Assembly: GCA_029554925.1 (NCBI GenBank)
Contig: JAKPUV010000688.1
Span: forward strand, 1 to 6,653
From: Candidatus Hydrogenedentota bacterium
GTDB taxonomy: Bacteria; Hydrogenedentota; Hydrogenedentia; Hydrogenedentales; CAITNO01
Direction: 5' to 3'
DNA: 6,653 nucleotides
This document shows, piece by piece, positions 5,422-6,653 of this stretch. The position numbers and the translations under genes are program-made. Under the pieces are notes generated by a model. That model was not told the origin of the DNA, searched no databases, and saw only the letters and a program-made list of their open reading frames with translations. The first letter of the stretch is position 1. Every line of letters begins with the position of its first letter.

Positions 5422-6653
5422 ATGAAACCGCTTTCGAGACGGAACTGGCTGGGCGTGTGCGGCGCGGGCGCGGCGGGGCTCTGGGCGGCGCGCGCGCCGG
5501 GGGAGGAGCGGCGCTTCAGCCGGCCCCGGGCCACTTCCGGCGACCTGCGCTCCGGGCCCGACTGGGAGCAGCGGCTGACGGTGACCGTCGGCGGGCCGGG
5601 GGCCGACCTCGGCGGCTTCACCGACAAGGCCATCCAGGCGGCGATGGACCTCGTGGCGGGACGCGGCGGGGGCACCGTGCTCCTCACGGCGGGCACCTTC
5701 ACGCTGCGCAACGCTGTGCTGCTGCGTTCCGGCGTGCGCCTCGCGGGGGCCGGGCCGGAGACGGTGCTGTTCAAGGCGGCCATGGCCGAATCCCCGCTGG
5801 CCGAGGACTCCGACTGGTACGACCAGGAGATCACCCTGGCCGACCCTTCGGGGTTTGAGCTGGGCGACGGCGTCTGCCTCCTCGCCAAGAACCCGGACAC
5901 GGGGGCGTGCGAGGTGGTGAAGCGGACGTTGACCGCCCGCAGCGGGGCGCGCTTCAAACTGGACCGCGCCCTGCGCGCGAACTTCTGGAAGCTCGCCGAG
6001 CCGCGCGTGGTGACGCTGTTTCCCCTGCTCACGGCGGAGGAGACCACGGGGCTGCATGTGGAGCGGCTGGTCCTCGACGGCAACCGGGACAACAATGACA
6101 ATCTGGACGGCAACTACGCGGGCGGCGTCTGGCTTCAGGACTGCGCGGACGTGGTGATCCGGGGTGTGGAGTCGCGGAACCACAACAGCGACGGCGTGAG
6201 CTGGCAGATCTGCCACGACGTGCTTGTGGAGGACTGCCACAGCCACGGCAACGCGGGGCTGGGGCTGCACCCCGGCTCGGGCAGCCAGCGCCCGGTCATC
6301 CGCAACTGCCACCTCGAAAGCAACGCCATCGGCCTCTTCTTCTGCTGGGGGGTGAAGGCGGGGCTGGCCGAGGGCAACCGGATCACCGACAACACCGAGT
6401 GCGGCGTGTCCATCGGCCACCGCGACGACGAGAACATCGTCCGCGACAACGACATCCTGCGCAACGGGAAATGCGGCGTGCTGTTCCGCCCCGAGCGCGG
6501 AGAGGGCTTCACCGCGCGGGGCAACCTCGTCGAGGGCAACCGCATCACGGACAACGGCCCGGAGGACGGCGCGGCCGTGGACCTCCAGGGGGTCACCGCC
6601 GGAAACACCCTCGTGCGCAACGAGATCCGCGAGACCCGCGGGCCCGCGCGGCG
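5422..6653 (+). CDS. Tat-exported right-handed parallel beta-helix (pectate-lyase-like) protein, 3'-partial
   Basis: The frame from ATG 5422 stays open for 410 codons to the right edge, so the C-terminus is missing. It begins 4 bases after the preceding stop, with GGGA at 5411-5414 as a weak ribosome site, which fits translational coupling. The leader MKPLSRRNWLG carries a twin-arginine motif followed by an Ala/Gly-rich stretch. The pectate-lyase-3-type start is clear: DKAIQAAMDLVAGRGGGTV (68-86), LLTAGTF (87-93), LRSGVRLAGAGPETVL (101-116). From about residue 205 short parallel-beta-helix coils repeat, for example LVLDGNRDNN, GVWLQDCADVVIRGVESRN, VLVEDCHSHGN, PVIRNCHLESN, EGNRITDN (317-324 and again 371-378) and VRDNDILRNGKCGV. 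Known proteins with this fold are polysaccharide lyases, epimerases and hydrolases. No catalytic signature I recognise lets me choose among them, and the active site may lie in the missing part. Several Asn, Asp and Cys residues form ladders along the coils, as is normal for the fold. Confidence 0.85.
   Translation, partial: MKPLSRRNWLGVCGAGAAGLWAARAPGEERRFSRPRATSGDLRSGPDWEQRLTVTVGGPGADLGGFTDKAIQAAMDLVAGRGGGTVLLTAGTFTLRNAVLLRSGVRLAGAGPETVLFKAAMAESPLAEDSDWYDQEITLADPSGFELGDGVCLLAKNPDTGACEVVKRTLTARSGARFKLDRALRANFWKLAEPRVVTLFPLLTAEETTGLHVERLVLDGNRDNNDNLDGNYAGGVWLQDCADVVIRGVESRNHNSDGVSWQICHDVLVEDCHSHGNAGLGLHPGSGSQRPVIRNCHLESNAIGLFFCWGVKAGLAEGNRITDNTECGVSIGHRDDENIVRDNDILRNGKCGVLFRPERGEGFTARGNLVEGNRITDNGPEDGAAVDLQGVTAGNTLVRNEIRETRGPAR

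Larger units (their letters stand above)
2331..6653 (+). other. Probable operon: GH28-like, ceramidase-fold and beta-helix exported proteins
   Basis: Three same-strand genes follow the terminator at 2249-2289, with gaps of 12 bases (4023-4034) and 4 bases (5418-5421) and no internal terminator. The operon may continue beyond the right edge. All three have export leaders: one Sec-type, then two twin-arginine. The 41 bases between the terminator and the first GTG hold no convincing promoter, so the start of transcription is not resolved. Confidence 0.72.

Noticed and set aside
5457..6098. Plus-strand open frames at 5457-5858 and 5907-6098
   Set aside because: Out of frame with the beta-helix gene starting at 5422. 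Their translations are Arg/Gly/Ala-rich without motifs.
3948..6113. 721-codon open frame on the minus strand
   Set aside because: It lies antisense across three genes with clear family motifs. Its Arg/Ala/Gly/His-rich translation has no recognisable domain, and such frames are expected in G+C-rich third-position-biased DNA.
5320..6420. 366-codon open frame on the minus strand
   Set aside because: Antisense shadow of the Tat beta-helix gene, whose plus-strand frame shows coil repeats and the GGGTV motif.

Overview
The window is high-GC bacterial DNA (visibly G+C-rich at third codon positions) carrying four plus-strand genes, all apparently for exported proteins. The long protein at the left edge combines calcium-loop modules, Glu-Gly-Glu-Pro linkers, a beta-sandwich and a duplicated D-x-N-x-D ... 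ISLAELLRVVQLYN ... DGTEDG tail. From memory, that combination is characteristic of Candidatus Hydrogenedentes and related PVC-type bacteria (Lentisphaerae, Planctomycetes). Twin-arginine leaders on beta-helix and ceramidase-fold proteins fit the same group. This placement is inference, since there is no rRNA or other phylogenetic marker in the window.

Layout: (1) Bases 1-2225 hold the 3' part of a giant modular EF-hand-type protein. Its reading frame is open through the left edge, so its true start and any signal peptide lie outside. (2) Bases 2226-2330 are intergenic and hold a strong intrinsic terminator at 2249-2289, which separates this gene from what follows. (3) Bases 2331-4022 encode a secreted GH28 (polygalacturonase-like) right-handed beta-helix protein with a changed active-site signature. 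(4) Bases 4035-5417 encode a Tat-exported protein of the neutral-ceramidase fold, shorter than classical ceramidases. (5) From 5422 to the right edge runs a Tat-exported right-handed parallel beta-helix protein that is still open when the window ends.

Genes 2 to 4 are separated by only 12 and 4 bases and look like one operon. All three products appear to leave the cytoplasm: one by a Sec-type (possibly lipoprotein) leader and two by Tat leaders. The simplest reading is an extracytoplasmic catabolic locus that processes a polysaccharide or glycoconjugate: two beta-helix carbohydrate-active proteins flank a probable zinc-dependent hydrolase of unknown substrate. The EF-hand protein upstream is probably a calcium-binding surface or matrix protein with a separate transcript.

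No RNA genes, mobile elements, CRISPR arrays, attachment sites or origins were seen. The points most worth following up are the cysteine-bracketed acidic linkers and duplicated tail of the EF-hand protein, the altered catalytic residues of the GH28-like protein, and the unassigned substrate of the compact ceramidase-fold enzyme.
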